Below, piece by piece: positions 36,004 through 44,570 of a DNA stretch of 64,000 nt (positions are counted from its first letter, which is position 1; each line of letters begins with the position of its first letter). The notes below the pieces were generated by a model. It did not search any database, had not been told where the DNA came from, and worked only from the letters and a program-made list of their open reading frames with translations. The position numbers and the translations under genes were made by a program. The stretch comes from an uncultured Erysipelotrichaceae bacterium. GTDB lineage: Bacteria > Bacillota_I > Bacilli_A > RFN20 > CAG-826. Where the stretch lies: contig CAMVEL010000002.1 in assembly GCA_947166565.1 (NCBI GenBank), positions 62,001 through 126,000 on the forward strand. Direction: 5' to 3'.

Positions 36004-38007
36004 ATGATGGAAGAAGAGAATAAAGCAAATATTATCGACGATGCCGCCGAGGAACGCAGACGCGCCAAGGCCGAGGAATCATATACATCGAAGGACATCG
36101 AGGTTTTAAGCGAGCTCGAAGGTATCCGCAAAAGGCCCGGTATGTATATCGGATCGACCAATTCCAGCGGTCTTCACCACCTTATTTGGGAAATCGTCGC
36201 GAACTCCGCCGACGAAGCGATCAATGGCTTCGGTTCCAATATCGAGGTCACTTTGCATAAAGACGGTTCCTGCTCCGTCGAAGACGAAGGACGCGGAATC
36301 CCCGTCGATATCCATAAGGGGACCGGCATGCCTGCCGTCCAAGTCCTCTTCACCCGTCTCCACGCGGGCGGTAAATTCTCCGATAAGAACTACACGACCT
36401 CCGCTGGTTTGCATGGCGTAGGCGCGACGGCGACCACCGCCTTAAGCGAATATACCGACGTCACCATCTGCCGCGGCGGGAAGATGTACCATATCCGTTT
36501 CGGACAAGGCGGAAAACTCGAGGTTCCCTTAGAGGAACTCGGTCCAACAAGAAAACATGGGACCACCGTCAGGTTCAAGCCGGATCCCACGGTTTTCTCG
36601 ACCGTCGACTTCAAATGGGATTCGGTCTATAACCACCTTCAGGAGAAGGCCTTCCTCATCAGGGGGGTCCATTTCTTCCTCAAGGACGAAAGGAACAAAC
36701 TCCAACACGAATTCTACGCGGAGAACGGCCTCCACGATTATATCGATACCCTCTGCGCCTCAAAGGAGAGGCTAGGGGATTCCATCTATTTCGACGACAA
36801 CACCTCGCCGATTAAGATCGAGCTCGCCCTCCAGTGGTGCCAGAAGGACTATAACTCCGATAATATCTTCTCTTACGCGAACTCCGTCCATACCTTCGGG
36901 GGCGGTACCCACGTGACCGGTCTAAAAGCCGGCATCACCAAGGCCGTCAACGACTGGGCCATCAAGAACGAGGTCATCAAGGAGAAGGACAAATTGGGAA
37001 GGGAGGATATCTTCGAAGGCCTTACCGCCATCATCCATGTCCGCATCCCCCAATCCAACAACGAATTCGAAGGCCAGACCAAGGAAATCCTCGGCCTTCA
37101 GGAAGCGGAATCCGCGGTTAGGGAATTCACGGTCAAGAACCTCACCTATTACCTATCCGAACACAAGGATTTCGCGATCGACTTGATCCATAAATGCCAA
37201 TCCTCCAAAGCCGTGCGCGATGCGGCGAGGAAGGCCAAGGAAGCCGCAAGAAGCGGCAAAACCCAGAAGAAGGCCGATTTCGTCATCTCCGATAAGCTCG
37301 CCGCGGCCCAAAGCAAGGATTACGCGGAAAACGAGCTCTTCATCGTCGAGGGCGATTCCGCGGGCGGCTCCGCGAAATCCGGCCGTGACCGCCTCCATCA
37401 GGCGATCTTGCCCCTTCGTGGAAAACCGCTCAACACCAACGACACCACGATGGAGAAGATGAGGGCCAACGCCGAATTCTCCACGATCATCCAGACCATC
37501 GGAGCTGGGGTCGGGGCCGATTTCGACGCGAGCGAAAGCAAATACGGCAAGATCATCATCATGACCGATGCCGATACCGACGGAGCCCATATCCAGATCC
37601 TTTTGCTCACTTTCTTCTATAATTACATGAAACCCCTTATCACCAACGGGATGGTCTATATCGCCTGCCCGCCCCTATACCGCGTCTATAAGAAAAGCGA
37701 TCCCAAGAACAAATTCATCTACGCTTGGGACGACGCGGATTTGGAGGAAGCCAAAGAGAAAATCGGGCCAGGGTATGGCATCAACCGTTATAAAGGTTTG
37801 GGCGAGATGAACGCCGACCAACTCGCCGCGACCACGATGAACAAAGCGACCCGCAAACTCCTCCGCGTGAGGATCGATGACCCGATCGTCGTCGAGAAGC
37901 GCATCTCCGTCCTTATGGGCAACGACGCCTCCTTACGCAAACAGTGGATCGAGGAGAACGTCAAATTCGATGAGGTCGACTCCTTCATGAAGGAGGTCAA
38001 ACTCTGA
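36004..38007 (+). CDS. parE: DNA topoisomerase IV subunit B
   Basis: ParE is the ATPase subunit of topoisomerase IV, which decatenates sister chromosomes. It has the GHKL ATP site (ANSADEAINGF, DEGRGIPVD, GLHGVGA), the transducer, and a TOPRIM domain with VEGDSAGGSAKSGRD and MTDADTDGAHI. It is called ParE rather than GyrB because the partner gene carries ParC signatures. A TATAAT (35967-35972) lies upstream; the start could be ATG 36004, ATG 36007 or TTG 35983, and none has a good ribosome-binding site. The stop overlaps the parC ATG (TGATG). Its position 6 kb from dif fits a decatenation role at the terminus. Confidence 0.93.
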   Translation: MMEEENKANIIDDAAEERRRAKAEESYTSKDIEVLSELEGIRKRPGMYIGSTNSSGLHHLIWEIVANSADEAINGFGSNIEVTLHKDGSCSVEDEGRGIPVDIHKGTGMPAVQVLFTRLHAGGKFSDKNYTTSAGLHGVGATATTALSEYTDVTICRGGKMYHIRFGQGGKLEVPLEELGPTRKHGTTVRFKPDPTVFSTVDFKWDSVYNHLQEKAFLIRGVHFFLKDERNKLQHEFYAENGLHDYIDTLCASKERLGDSIYFDDNTSPIKIELALQWCQKDYNSDNIFSYANSVHTFGGGTHVTGLKAGITKAVNDWAIKNEVIKEKDKLGREDIFEGLTAIIHVRIPQSNNEFEGQTKEILGLQEAESAVREFTVKNLTYYLSEHKDFAIDLIHKCQSSKAVRDAARKAKEAARSGKTQKKADFVISDKLAAAQSKDYAENELFIVEGDSAGGSAKSGRDRLHQAILPLRGKPLNTNDTTMEKMRANAEFSTIIQTIGAGVGADFDASESKYGKIIIMTDADTDGAHIQILLLTFFYNYMKPLITNGMVYIACPPLYRVYKKSDPKNKFIYAWDDADLEEAKEKIGPGYGINRYKGLGEMNADQLAATTMNKATRKLLRVRIDDPIVVEKRISVLMGNDASLRKQWIEENVKFDEVDSFMKEVKL

Positions 38008-40679
38008 TGGCTAAGAAAAAAGTAGTGGAAAAGCCCATCATCGTCGAGAACATCGTCCATTCGGCGATGGATGAATTGATGGGCGAAAGATTCGATATCT
38101 ACGCCAAAGACGTCATCCAAGACCGCGCGATCCCCGATGCTAGGGACGGCCTTAAGCCCGTCCAACGCCGCATTATCTACGCGATGTGGAACACCAACAA
38201 CACCATCGATAAACCGACGAAGAAATGCGCGCATATCGTCGGTGAGGTCATGGGCAAATACCATCCCCATGGCGACTCCTCGATCTATGAAGCCCTCGTC
38301 AGGATGTCCCAGCCCTGGAATCTTCGCGCGCCCTTAATCGATTTCCAAGGCAACAACGGCTCAATGGATGGCGATGGCCCCGCCGCTTATCGTTATACCG
38401 AAGCCAGGTTATCCGCTCTTTCCAATGAACTTATCCGCGACTTGGAGAAGGATACGGTCCCCATGGGCCTGACTTTCGATGATGCGAATTATGAGCCTCT
38501 CGTCTTGCCTGCCCGTTTCCCGAACATGTTCGTCAACGGGGCCAAAGGCATCGCGGTTGGTATGGCGACGGAGATCCCTCCCCATAATCTAGGCGAGATC
38601 ACCCGCGCGGTCATCCACCGCATCGAGCATCCTTCCTGCCCCATCGAATCCTTGATGAAATTCGTGGCGGGCCCAGACTTCCCAACAGGAGGAGTCATCT
38701 ATAATTCCCAGGGCCTAAGCGATATCTACCTTACCGGCAAGGGCAAGATCGAGATGCAATGCAAATACCACATCGAGGAAAACGATGGGGTCAACTCAAT
38801 CATCATCACCGAAATCCCATATCAAGTCGTCAAGAGCAGCCTTGTTTTCTCAATCGACAAGATCCGTCATGACAAGGATATCGATGGCATCGACGAAGTC
38901 AGGGACGAAACCGATAAGAATGGGGTCCGCATCGCGATTGATTTGAAACCTAATTTCAAACCCGAGGCGATCATCGCCTATTTGATGGGCAAGACCGATA
39001 TGCGCACCTCCTATACGGCCAATATGGTCGCGATCGTCGATGGGCGTCCGGCCACCTTGAATTTGCTTTCCTATTGCGATACCTATATCGCCCATCAAAG
39101 GGAAGTCATCACCAGAAGAAGCATCTTCCTTAGGAAAAAGGATATCGCGAGACTCGAAATCGTCGACGGCCTCATCAAAGCCAATTCCGTCATCGACGAA
39201 GTCGTCCATATCATCCGCGCCTCCGCGGATAAGGCTGATGCGAGGAAAAACCTCGAGGCCCGTTTCGGTTTCACCGAGAATCAAAGCGAAGCCATCGTCA
39301 TGATGCCCTTATACAAGCTCTCCCATACCGATATCGTCTCATTGGAAGAGGAAGCGAAGGCCCTCCGCGATGATATCGCCTATCTTGATGGCATCCTCAA
39401 ATCGCAGGAAGCCCTCGATAAGGTCATCGTCGCCGATTTGCGCGAGATCATGAAGAAATACGATTCGCCAAGGCGCACCGCCATCGAGGAGGAGAACAAG
39501 AACCTCCGCGAAGTCAAGAGGGCGGAGCTCATCGCAAGCGAGGAGGTCATGGTCGCCGTTAGCCGCGATGGCTACGTCAAGCGTTCCTCTTTGGCTTCCT
39601 ATAAAGGCTCAGGAGGCCATAATGGCGTGCTTCCTGGCTGTAAGGAAAAGGACACCCTCATCTTCATCGGGCCTGCCCAAACTACCGACCATATGCTGAT
39701 GTTTACCTCCAAGGGCAATTATCTATATGTCCCTGTCCATATGCTTAAATCCAATAAATGGAACGATGAAGGGGTTCACGTCAATATCGCGATTAATCTT
39801 GAGGCTGACGATAAGATCATCAAAGCCTTCGCGGTGGAATCTTTCCGTGAAGGAATCAATGTCGTGATCGCCTCCAAAAATGGGCAGATCAAGCGTACGA
39901 AGCTTTCCGCCTTCCCCGTCACGAGGTTTACCCGTCCGGTCAAGGCCATTAAGCTTTTCGCGGATGACGAATTAGCCGATGTCGTCTTCACTTCGGGGAA
40001 TGACAACCTCCTCGTTATCTCCTCTAGCGGAGGCAAAGACGAAACGGTCCTCGCCTCTTTCTATAACGAGAACGAGATCAGTATCACCGGCACCTCAAGT
40101 TCAGGCATGAAGGCCGCTTCCTTCAAAGGGAAGCCGGTCGCCGCCCTTATCGCCTTCAATCCGGAAGAGCGCGGCAAGGTCATGTTGGTCACCGACCATG
40201 GCGTCACCCGCGTATTCGGCATCAACAACATCGAAGAAGGGACAAGAACCGGGAAGGCCACGATCCTCTATCGTTATTTCAAGAAAGAGGAGAACGGCCT
40301 CGTCTATGCCCAAAAGGCCCAGAACGTCGAGGTTCCAAAGACCTTCAAAGTCACTCTCGACGATGGCTCTTATGCCGAAGTCGTCTATGAGGATCTTCTC
40401 CTTACCCCAATGGATAAATACGCTAAGAGCGAGAAGGAACTCCCTAAGGGAAGGACCATCGCTTCCGTCTTTAGGGGCGATTCCATGAGGATCGATGATT
40501 CCTTCAAGACCTTCGAATCTCCAAAAGGCGAGGGCGATGAAGGCGAGGAGATGCCAGTCCCAACCGAATCTTCGAGCACCGAATCCAATCAGCTTCTTGA
40601 AGGTAATGAAGAAGGGGATAATGAAGGCCCCGTCGAACTCTTCGAGCAGATGTCGATATTCGGGGACGACGATTTCTAA
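38007..40679 (+). CDS. parC: DNA topoisomerase IV subunit A
   Basis: ParC cuts and rejoins DNA. The breakage-reunion domain has GKYHPHGDSSIYEALVRMSQ at about 83-102 and catalytic Tyr130 in AAYRYTEARLS. The DFQGNNGSMDGDG segment is the ParC form (GyrA has GNFGS). Quinolone-target positions are Ser91 and Glu95 (sensitive-type residues). A beta-propeller C-terminal domain follows and ends in a long acidic tail (about 830-890). It is translationally coupled to parE; a terminator follows at 40683. Confidence 0.93.
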   Translation: MAKKKVVEKPIIVENIVHSAMDELMGERFDIYAKDVIQDRAIPDARDGLKPVQRRIIYAMWNTNNTIDKPTKKCAHIVGEVMGKYHPHGDSSIYEALVRMSQPWNLRAPLIDFQGNNGSMDGDGPAAYRYTEARLSALSNELIRDLEKDTVPMGLTFDDANYEPLVLPARFPNMFVNGAKGIAVGMATEIPPHNLGEITRAVIHRIEHPSCPIESLMKFVAGPDFPTGGVIYNSQGLSDIYLTGKGKIEMQCKYHIEENDGVNSIIITEIPYQVVKSSLVFSIDKIRHDKDIDGIDEVRDETDKNGVRIAIDLKPNFKPEAIIAYLMGKTDMRTSYTANMVAIVDGRPATLNLLSYCDTYIAHQREVITRRSIFLRKKDIARLEIVDGLIKANSVIDEVVHIIRASADKADARKNLEARFGFTENQSEAIVMMPLYKLSHTDIVSLEEEAKALRDDIAYLDGILKSQEALDKVIVADLREIMKKYDSPRRTAIEEENKNLREVKRAELIASEEVMVAVSRDGYVKRSSLASYKGSGGHNGVLPGCKEKDTLIFIGPAQTTDHMLMFTSKGNYLYVPVHMLKSNKWNDEGVHVNIAINLEADDKIIKAFAVESFREGINVVIASKNGQIKRTKLSAFPVTRFTRPVKAIKLFADDELADVVFTSGNDNLLVISSSGGKDETVLASFYNENEISITGTSSSGMKAASFKGKPVAALIAFNPEERGKVMLVTDHGVTRVFGINNIEEGTRTGKATILYRYFKKEENGLVYAQKAQNVEVPKTFKVTLDDGSYAEVVYEDLLLTPMDKYAKSEKELPKGRTIASVFRGDSMRIDDSFKTFESPKGEGDEGEEMPVPTESSSTESNQLLEGNEEGDNEGPVELFEQMSIFGDDDF

Positions 40680-40682
40680 ACC

Positions 40683-40709
40683 AAGGGAAGGCTTGTCCAT
40701 CCCTTTTTT
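40683..40709 (+). terminator. Terminator after parC
   Basis: AAGGGA (40683-40688) pairs with TCCCTT (40700-40705), continuing into a run of T. The stem is short (6 bp) with an 11-base loop. Confidence 0.6.
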
Positions 40710-40736
40710 CTTTCGGAATTCCCTTTATATATATGT

Positions 40737-40752
40737 ATGCGCGTGCGCGCAT
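40737..40752. repeat. Palindrome ATGCGCG-TG-CGCGCAT (copy 1 of GCGCGTGCGCGC)
   Basis: A perfect 7-bp inverted repeat around TG, inside a 29-base run of strictly alternating pyrimidine and purine (40726-40754), a sequence type that can adopt Z-DNA. The 12-mer GCGCGTGCGCGC recurs at 41007-41018. Confidence 0.7.
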
Positions 40753-40766
40753 GTTCGCTTAGATTG

Positions 40767-40807
40767 TTGTGGAAAAAGATATGTGGAAAAAGCGGTAGTT
40801 TTCCACA
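40767..40807. promoter_or_regulatory. Cluster of three DnaA-box-like sites
   Basis: TTTTCCACA, which fits the relaxed DnaA consensus TTWTNCACA, occurs three times in 41 bases: 40768-40776 and 40782-40790 (minus orientation) and 40799-40807 (plus). The remainder of the 353-base gap (40680-41032) holds a TTTTTAGTAGTTTTATAGTAG stretch near 40884 and no gene. Confidence 0.45.
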
Positions 40808-40997
40808 AAATAGGCCATACATGCATAGGTTATTTGAGGCCATGAATGAAACCCTTAATTTATTACTTTTGAAATCTAGTATCTTTTTAGTAGTTTTATA
40901 GTAGTGAGGAAAACTCGATGCTTTCGAAGCAATTCGGTGATTGAAAATGGAAATAAGGAGGGGCATGCATGGTTTTTTGATTTGTTTTGTTTCCTTC

Positions 40998-41026
40998 TTG
41001 CCTATAGCGCGTGCGCGCTTTACAAT
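40998..41026 (+). promoter_or_regulatory. yqeG promoter with the second palindrome in its spacer
   Basis: TTGCCT (40998-41003), 17 bases, TACAAT (41021-41026). The spacer contains AGCGCG-TG-CGCGCT (41006-41019), the second copy of GCGCGTGCGCGC. The -10 ends six bases before the ATG, so the transcript would be leaderless. Confidence 0.65.
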
Positions 41027-41032
41027 TTCCCC

Positions 41033-41551
41033 ATGAGGAAAAACGAGATTCCAAGCGCCTATTACGAATGCTCTAGGGATATCGACCCGGACATGCTCGC
41101 TAGGCACGGCTTTAAGCTCATTCTCTTCGATTTGGATAATACCCTCGATCCCTATGCGGTCAAGGAACCGACCGAAGAAGCCAAAGCCATGAAGGAAAGA
41201 TTCGTCTCCGCCTCGCTCCGCTTGATGATCGCTTCCAACAACAAAGGCAAAAGGGTTGGCCATTATGCCGAACTCCTTGGCATCGAATACCGTTGTTGGA
41301 TGCTGAAGCCCTTTGCCTTTAGGCTAAGGAAGCTCATCAAGAAGCTCGGATACAAAAAAGAGGAAGTCGTCTTGATCGGCGATCAGATCCAAACCGATGT
41401 CAAAGCCGGGAATAGGGCGGGGATAACGACGATTCTCGTCGAACCCCTCGACCCTTCCATCGAACCTCCATGGACCAGATGGAATCGTCGCTTCGATAAG
41501 CCCAAAAGGGCCAAACTAAAAGAACAAGGACTTCTAAAACCCTTAGAATAA
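41033..41551 (+). CDS. yqeG: YqeG-family HAD phosphatase
   Basis: This 172-residue HAD IIIA-type phosphatase has motif I FDLDNTLDP near residues 28-36, a Ser/Asn motif II (MIASNN), and motif III-IV IGDQIQTDVKAGNRAG. The substrate is unknown; the family begins the yqeG-yqeH block. The frame is open from 40904, but ATG 41033 is preferred because it gives the family N-terminus and fits the promoter. No ribosome-binding site is present, which agrees with a leaderless mRNA. Confidence 0.9.
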   Translation: MRKNEIPSAYYECSRDIDPDMLARHGFKLILFDLDNTLDPYAVKEPTEEAKAMKERFVSASLRLMIASNNKGKRVGHYAELLGIEYRCWMLKPFAFRLRKLIKKLGYKKEEVVLIGDQIQTDVKAGNRAGITTILVEPLDPSIEPPWTRWNRRFDKPKRAKLKEQGLLKPLE

Positions 41552-41566
41552 AGAAGGAGTAAAGAA

Positions 41567-42709
41567 ATGAGCCGTATCCAGGTAATCAGGCGTTGCTTCA
41601 ATTGCGGAACGCCCCTCCAAACCGATGACCCCGAAGCTTTGGGCTACATCAACAAGGAAACGTTCGAGAAATACGGGCCTTCCTCCGTTTTGCTTTGTGA
41701 CAAATGCTTCCATGAAGCCCGTTATAACATCGCCCCAAGGGCCCCCGAGATCGACGATGACTTCCTTTCGATCGTCCAAGACGCCAAAGCAAGCGATTCC
41801 CTTATCGTCTATTTCGTCGATGTCTTCTCATTCGAAGCCTCCTTTGCCCCTGAACTCGTCGATGAACTTGAGGGTGCGAAGGTGCTTGTCTGCGCGAATA
41901 AACGCGACCTCCTCCCCCCAAAGGAATCCGATGACGCCTTAAGGGAATACGTCGCCCACCGTTTCCGCGCCGCGAAAGTCTCGGTCAAAGCCGATGACGT
42001 CATCCTCACCTCCTTGAATTCCTTATCTAACGTCTCTGCGCTGGTCGAGGAAATCCAACGCCGCAGGGAATTCCATGACGTCTATCTCCTCGGCTCCAAA
42101 AACGCCGGGAAAAGCGCCTTCCGCGACGCTTTCTTAAGGACCTACAACAATTCCTTCGACCGTCCAGTCGAGACGGTTCTCTATCCGCGCACGGAAATAC
42201 CCGTGATGCAGATTCCCCTAGACGCCTCGACCTATCTTTACGATTTCCCAGGCTTCCCGATAACCAACGATATCCGTGGGGTCTGCGAAGGCTTGGTCCG
42301 TAAAATCACGCCTTTGAAGCACGTTAACGGCCGCAAGCTCACCCTTCCTAAAGGCGGGGCCTTCTCTTTGGAAGGCTTGCTCTATGTGGCCCTAACATCC
42401 GGAAAGAAAACCAATATGAACCTCTATTTCAAAAACGAACTCGCCGTTCGCCATGGTTCATCCAAGGTCCTCGAAGGCTCTTTCTTCCGTAAGCTTAAAG
42501 ACGGCAAGGTCGGGGTTTATGACCCATCTTATGACGAACCCGCGGATTTCGATGCCTTCGATATCGAGGTCACCGAAACCGGAAAGAGAGATATCGGCAT
42601 CGAGGGTTTGGGCTGGTTCAGCTTTGAGGCTGATAAGCAAACCTTCCGCATTATGGTTCCTAAGGGCGTCTCCGTTTACACATCAAGGACTAAGATCAAG
42701 AGAAAATGA
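41567..42709 (+). CDS. yqeH: Ribosome-assembly GTPase YqeH
   Basis: YqeH is a circularly permuted GTPase for 30S assembly. A zinc finger at C10, C13, C44 and C47 comes first. The GTPase motifs are in permuted order: G4 NKRDLLPP, then G1 GSKNAGKSAF and G3 DFPGF. The C-terminal domain probably binds RNA. Length 380 is normal. AAGGAG precedes the ATG and it overlaps yhbY by four bases. Bacillus has aroE after yqeH, missing here. Confidence 0.94.
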   Translation: MSRIQVIRRCFNCGTPLQTDDPEALGYINKETFEKYGPSSVLLCDKCFHEARYNIAPRAPEIDDDFLSIVQDAKASDSLIVYFVDVFSFEASFAPELVDELEGAKVLVCANKRDLLPPKESDDALREYVAHRFRAAKVSVKADDVILTSLNSLSNVSALVEEIQRRREFHDVYLLGSKNAGKSAFRDAFLRTYNNSFDRPVETVLYPRTEIPVMQIPLDASTYLYDFPGFPITNDIRGVCEGLVRKITPLKHVNGRKLTLPKGGAFSLEGLLYVALTSGKKTNMNLYFKNELAVRHGSSKVLEGSFFRKLKDGKVGVYDPSYDEPADFDAFDIEVTETGKRDIGIEGLGWFSFEADKQTFRIMVPKGVSVYTSRTKIKRK

Positions 42710-43002
42710 CTTTAAAAGGCAAGCAGAAGGCCTATCTACGCGGTTTGGCCAACCGCATCGACCATCGTTACCTCCTCGGGAAGAACGAGCCTGACGAGGG
42801 CTTTTATGAGATCCTCGATAAGGCTTTGGAAGCCAAAGAGCTCATCAAGGTCGGAATATTGCAAAATAGCGATCAGGAGAAAGAGGAGCTTTGCGACCTC
42901 TTGAAGAAGCGTTTAGACTGCGAAATCGTCCAGCTCCTCGGCAGGGTCATCACGATCTACCGTCCGAGCAAGAAAGATCCAAAGATCGTCCTTCCTAAAT
43001 GA
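42706..43002 (+). CDS. yhbY: RNA-binding CRM-domain protein YhbY
   Basis: The 98-residue protein is a single CRM domain that binds pre-50S RNA. Family features are LKGKQKAYLRGLAN at the N-terminus, ELIKVGILQNS and a C-terminal LLGRVITIYRPSK. The usual GxxG loop is present as LLGK. It overlaps both neighbours by four bases. nadD, which usually follows, is absent. Confidence 0.93.
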   Translation: MTLKGKQKAYLRGLANRIDHRYLLGKNEPDEGFYEILDKALEAKELIKVGILQNSDQEKEELCDLLKKRLDCEIVQLLGRVITIYRPSKKDPKIVLPK

Positions 43003-43673
43003 ACAATAACCTCGAAGCCATCATCTACGGGGTTTGCCCGAATCTAAAAAACGTCGATAGGAACATGTTTCTTACCGGCTTTTCCTTTTTGGATGAGGAC
43101 GGATTTGAGAAGGAGGAGCTTAGTGAGGATCTTGATGAACGGGCCTTGCTTGGCTTCATGGTCAGCAAGAAACGTTATATGCATTCCCTTTCGGTGGCCG
43201 CCTTATGCCGTAAAATCGCCTTAATCCATGGTTTGGACGGGCGCAAGGCCTATATCGCCGGGATGCTCCACGATTGTGGAAAAAGGAAGGTTGACGGTAT
43301 GCTCAGACCCTTAATCGAGGAATATATGCCAGAATACCTCGATTTCCCCGAATGGGCTTATCACCAATTCGCCGGGGCTTTCCTCGCCAAAGAGGTCTTT
43401 AGGATAGAGGATGAGGATATCCTCGAGGCCATAAGGTTCCATGCGACGGGGAAGAAGGAGAGCGGAACCTACGCGAAGCTCGTCTACGCAGCCGATAAGA
43501 TCGATCCCTTGCGCGGATACGATTCCAAATACATGATCGACGCGATGGAGAAGGATATCGACAAGGGTTTTGCCTTTGTATTGCAGGAAAACAAAGACTA
43601 TTTGACCAAAAACGGGTATAAAGTGGATAATCCTTTGACGAGAGAGTGTTTTATTTATTACAAAATTAAATAA
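42999..43673 (+). CDS. yqeK: HD-domain hydrolase YqeK (probable Ap4A hydrolase)
   Basis: YqeK-type HD proteins cut diadenosine tetraphosphate symmetrically. The HD motif GMLHDCGK and further ligands (H in RYMHSLSV, H in YHQFAGAF, H in IRFHATG) are visible in the 224-residue sequence, with YAADKIDPLRGYDS as the conserved downstream part. The first 55 residues are an extension without a match I recognise; they are not NadD. It follows yhbY by a four-base overlap and precedes rsfS. One TGTGGAAAA word occurs inside the gene at 43275-43283. Confidence 0.9.
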   Translation: MNNNLEAIIYGVCPNLKNVDRNMFLTGFSFLDEDGFEKEELSEDLDERALLGFMVSKKRYMHSLSVAALCRKIALIHGLDGRKAYIAGMLHDCGKRKVDGMLRPLIEEYMPEYLDFPEWAYHQFAGAFLAKEVFRIEDEDILEAIRFHATGKKESGTYAKLVYAADKIDPLRGYDSKYMIDAMEKDIDKGFAFVLQENKDYLTKNGYKVDNPLTRECFIYYKIK

Positions 43674-43697
43674 AAGAAGAAGGAGAGAAACAGGAAA

Positions 43698-44063
43698 ATG
43701 TACGATCAGGACATCGAAAAAGAACTAAAAGTCGCCCTAGATTGCCTAGGCGAGCACAAAGTCAGCGACGTCTCTTACCTAGACGTTGCCGAATATACCC
43801 CATTCGCTTCCTATTACGTTTTGGCGACATGTATGAACCTAAGGCAGCTAGAAGCGATGGCCGGGCATCTGGAGGAAGCCTTCGAAAAGAACAAAATTGA
43901 GGTTTTCGCCAAGGAAGGCATCCCTGATTCCGGCTGGGTGATCGTTCAAGGCGGCGACATCATCATTCATTTATTCTTAGACGTCAACCGTAAAGAGATT
44001 GATCTCGAAGGATTGATAGTTGATATGGCCAAGCGTTCCGAGAAAAATCGTGCCCGTAAATAG
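43698..44063 (+). CDS. rsfS: Ribosomal silencing factor RsfS
   Basis: RsfS binds L14 and blocks subunit joining when nutrients are low. The 121-residue protein shows the conserved VSDVSYLDVAEYTPFASYYV, EAMAGHLEEA, GIPDSGWVIVQGGDIIIHLF and DVNRKEIDLEG segments. It closes the yqeG block and is the last plus-strand gene before the strand switch at the dif site. Confidence 0.95.
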   Translation: MYDQDIEKELKVALDCLGEHKVSDVSYLDVAEYTPFASYYVLATCMNLRQLEAMAGHLEEAFEKNKIEVFAKEGIPDSGWVIVQGGDIIIHLFLDVNRKEIDLEGLIVDMAKRSEKNRARK

Positions 44064-44110
44064 TTTTGGAAAATAGGTTAATCATTAATTTCAGTTTCCA
44101 TAAAATCAAT

Positions 44111-44163
44111 TTGGAGGAATTCCGCAAAAACATAAACAGTGGAATTCCTCCAATTTCTTTTTC
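44111..44163 (+). terminator. Long-stem terminator after rsfS
   Basis: TTGGAGGAATTCC (44111-44123) pairs perfectly with GGAATTCCTCCAA (44141-44153) over 13 bp, followed by TTTCTTTTTC. It lies eight bases before the dif site. Confidence 0.8.
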
Positions 44164-44170
44164 AAAACCT

Positions 44171-44198
44171 ACTTCGCATAATGTCCATTATGTTAATC
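44171..44198 (+). other. dif: dif chromosome-dimer resolution site
   Basis: Two 11-base arms flank a 6-base centre: ACTTCGCATAA (44171-44181), TGTCCA (44182-44187), TTATGTTAATC (44188-44198). The inner arms CATAATG and CATTATG are inverted repeats. From memory the E. coli site has arms GGTGCGCATAA and TTATGTTAAAT around TGTATA, so the match is strong in both arms. It sits exactly where gene direction switches and 1.6 kb from a XerD-type recombinase. Confidence 0.9.
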
Positions 44199-44512
44199 AG
44201 AATATAAAAATAAAATGGCAATCGGAAATTTTTTGAGGCAAAATTTATAAAGGAAAACTATTGATACGTAAATTGTGGAAAATTCCAAACCTTATAAAAA
44301 ACTACTAAATTTATACTATCGATTTTTTTTCCTAATTTACCGAAACGATTTTGAGTATCTAAAACTTGGTTTCCAAAAAGCAGTTGAGTTTGCGCTTTCT
44401 TAATTCATCCATAAATCATTGTTAAATGGCATTTTCGATTCATTTAAAGATAATCCATTTGCTCAATTCGAAATTTCGTCATCTGAAATGCTCGTTTTGA
44501 CCGCATTTTGCT
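44199..44512. other. AT-rich gene-free stretch beside dif
   Basis: No gene is supported. It holds one TTTTCCACA word (44274-44282, minus orientation), followed 14 bases later by AAAAAACTACTAAATTT, and a T8 run near 44324-44331. A short frame starting with TTG at 44419 runs into the deoB terminator and is not believable. Confidence 0.5.
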
Positions 44513-44545
44513 ATATAAAACCCCGGACGGCCTGCCGTTCGGGGG
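44513..44545 (-). terminator. deoB terminator
   Basis: CCCCGGACGG (44521-44530) pairs with CCGTTCGGGG (44535-44544) with one G-T pair; on the minus strand TTTTATAT follows. Confidence 0.8.
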
Positions 44546-44570
44546 TTGATTTGCTTTTGACTGCTTCTGC

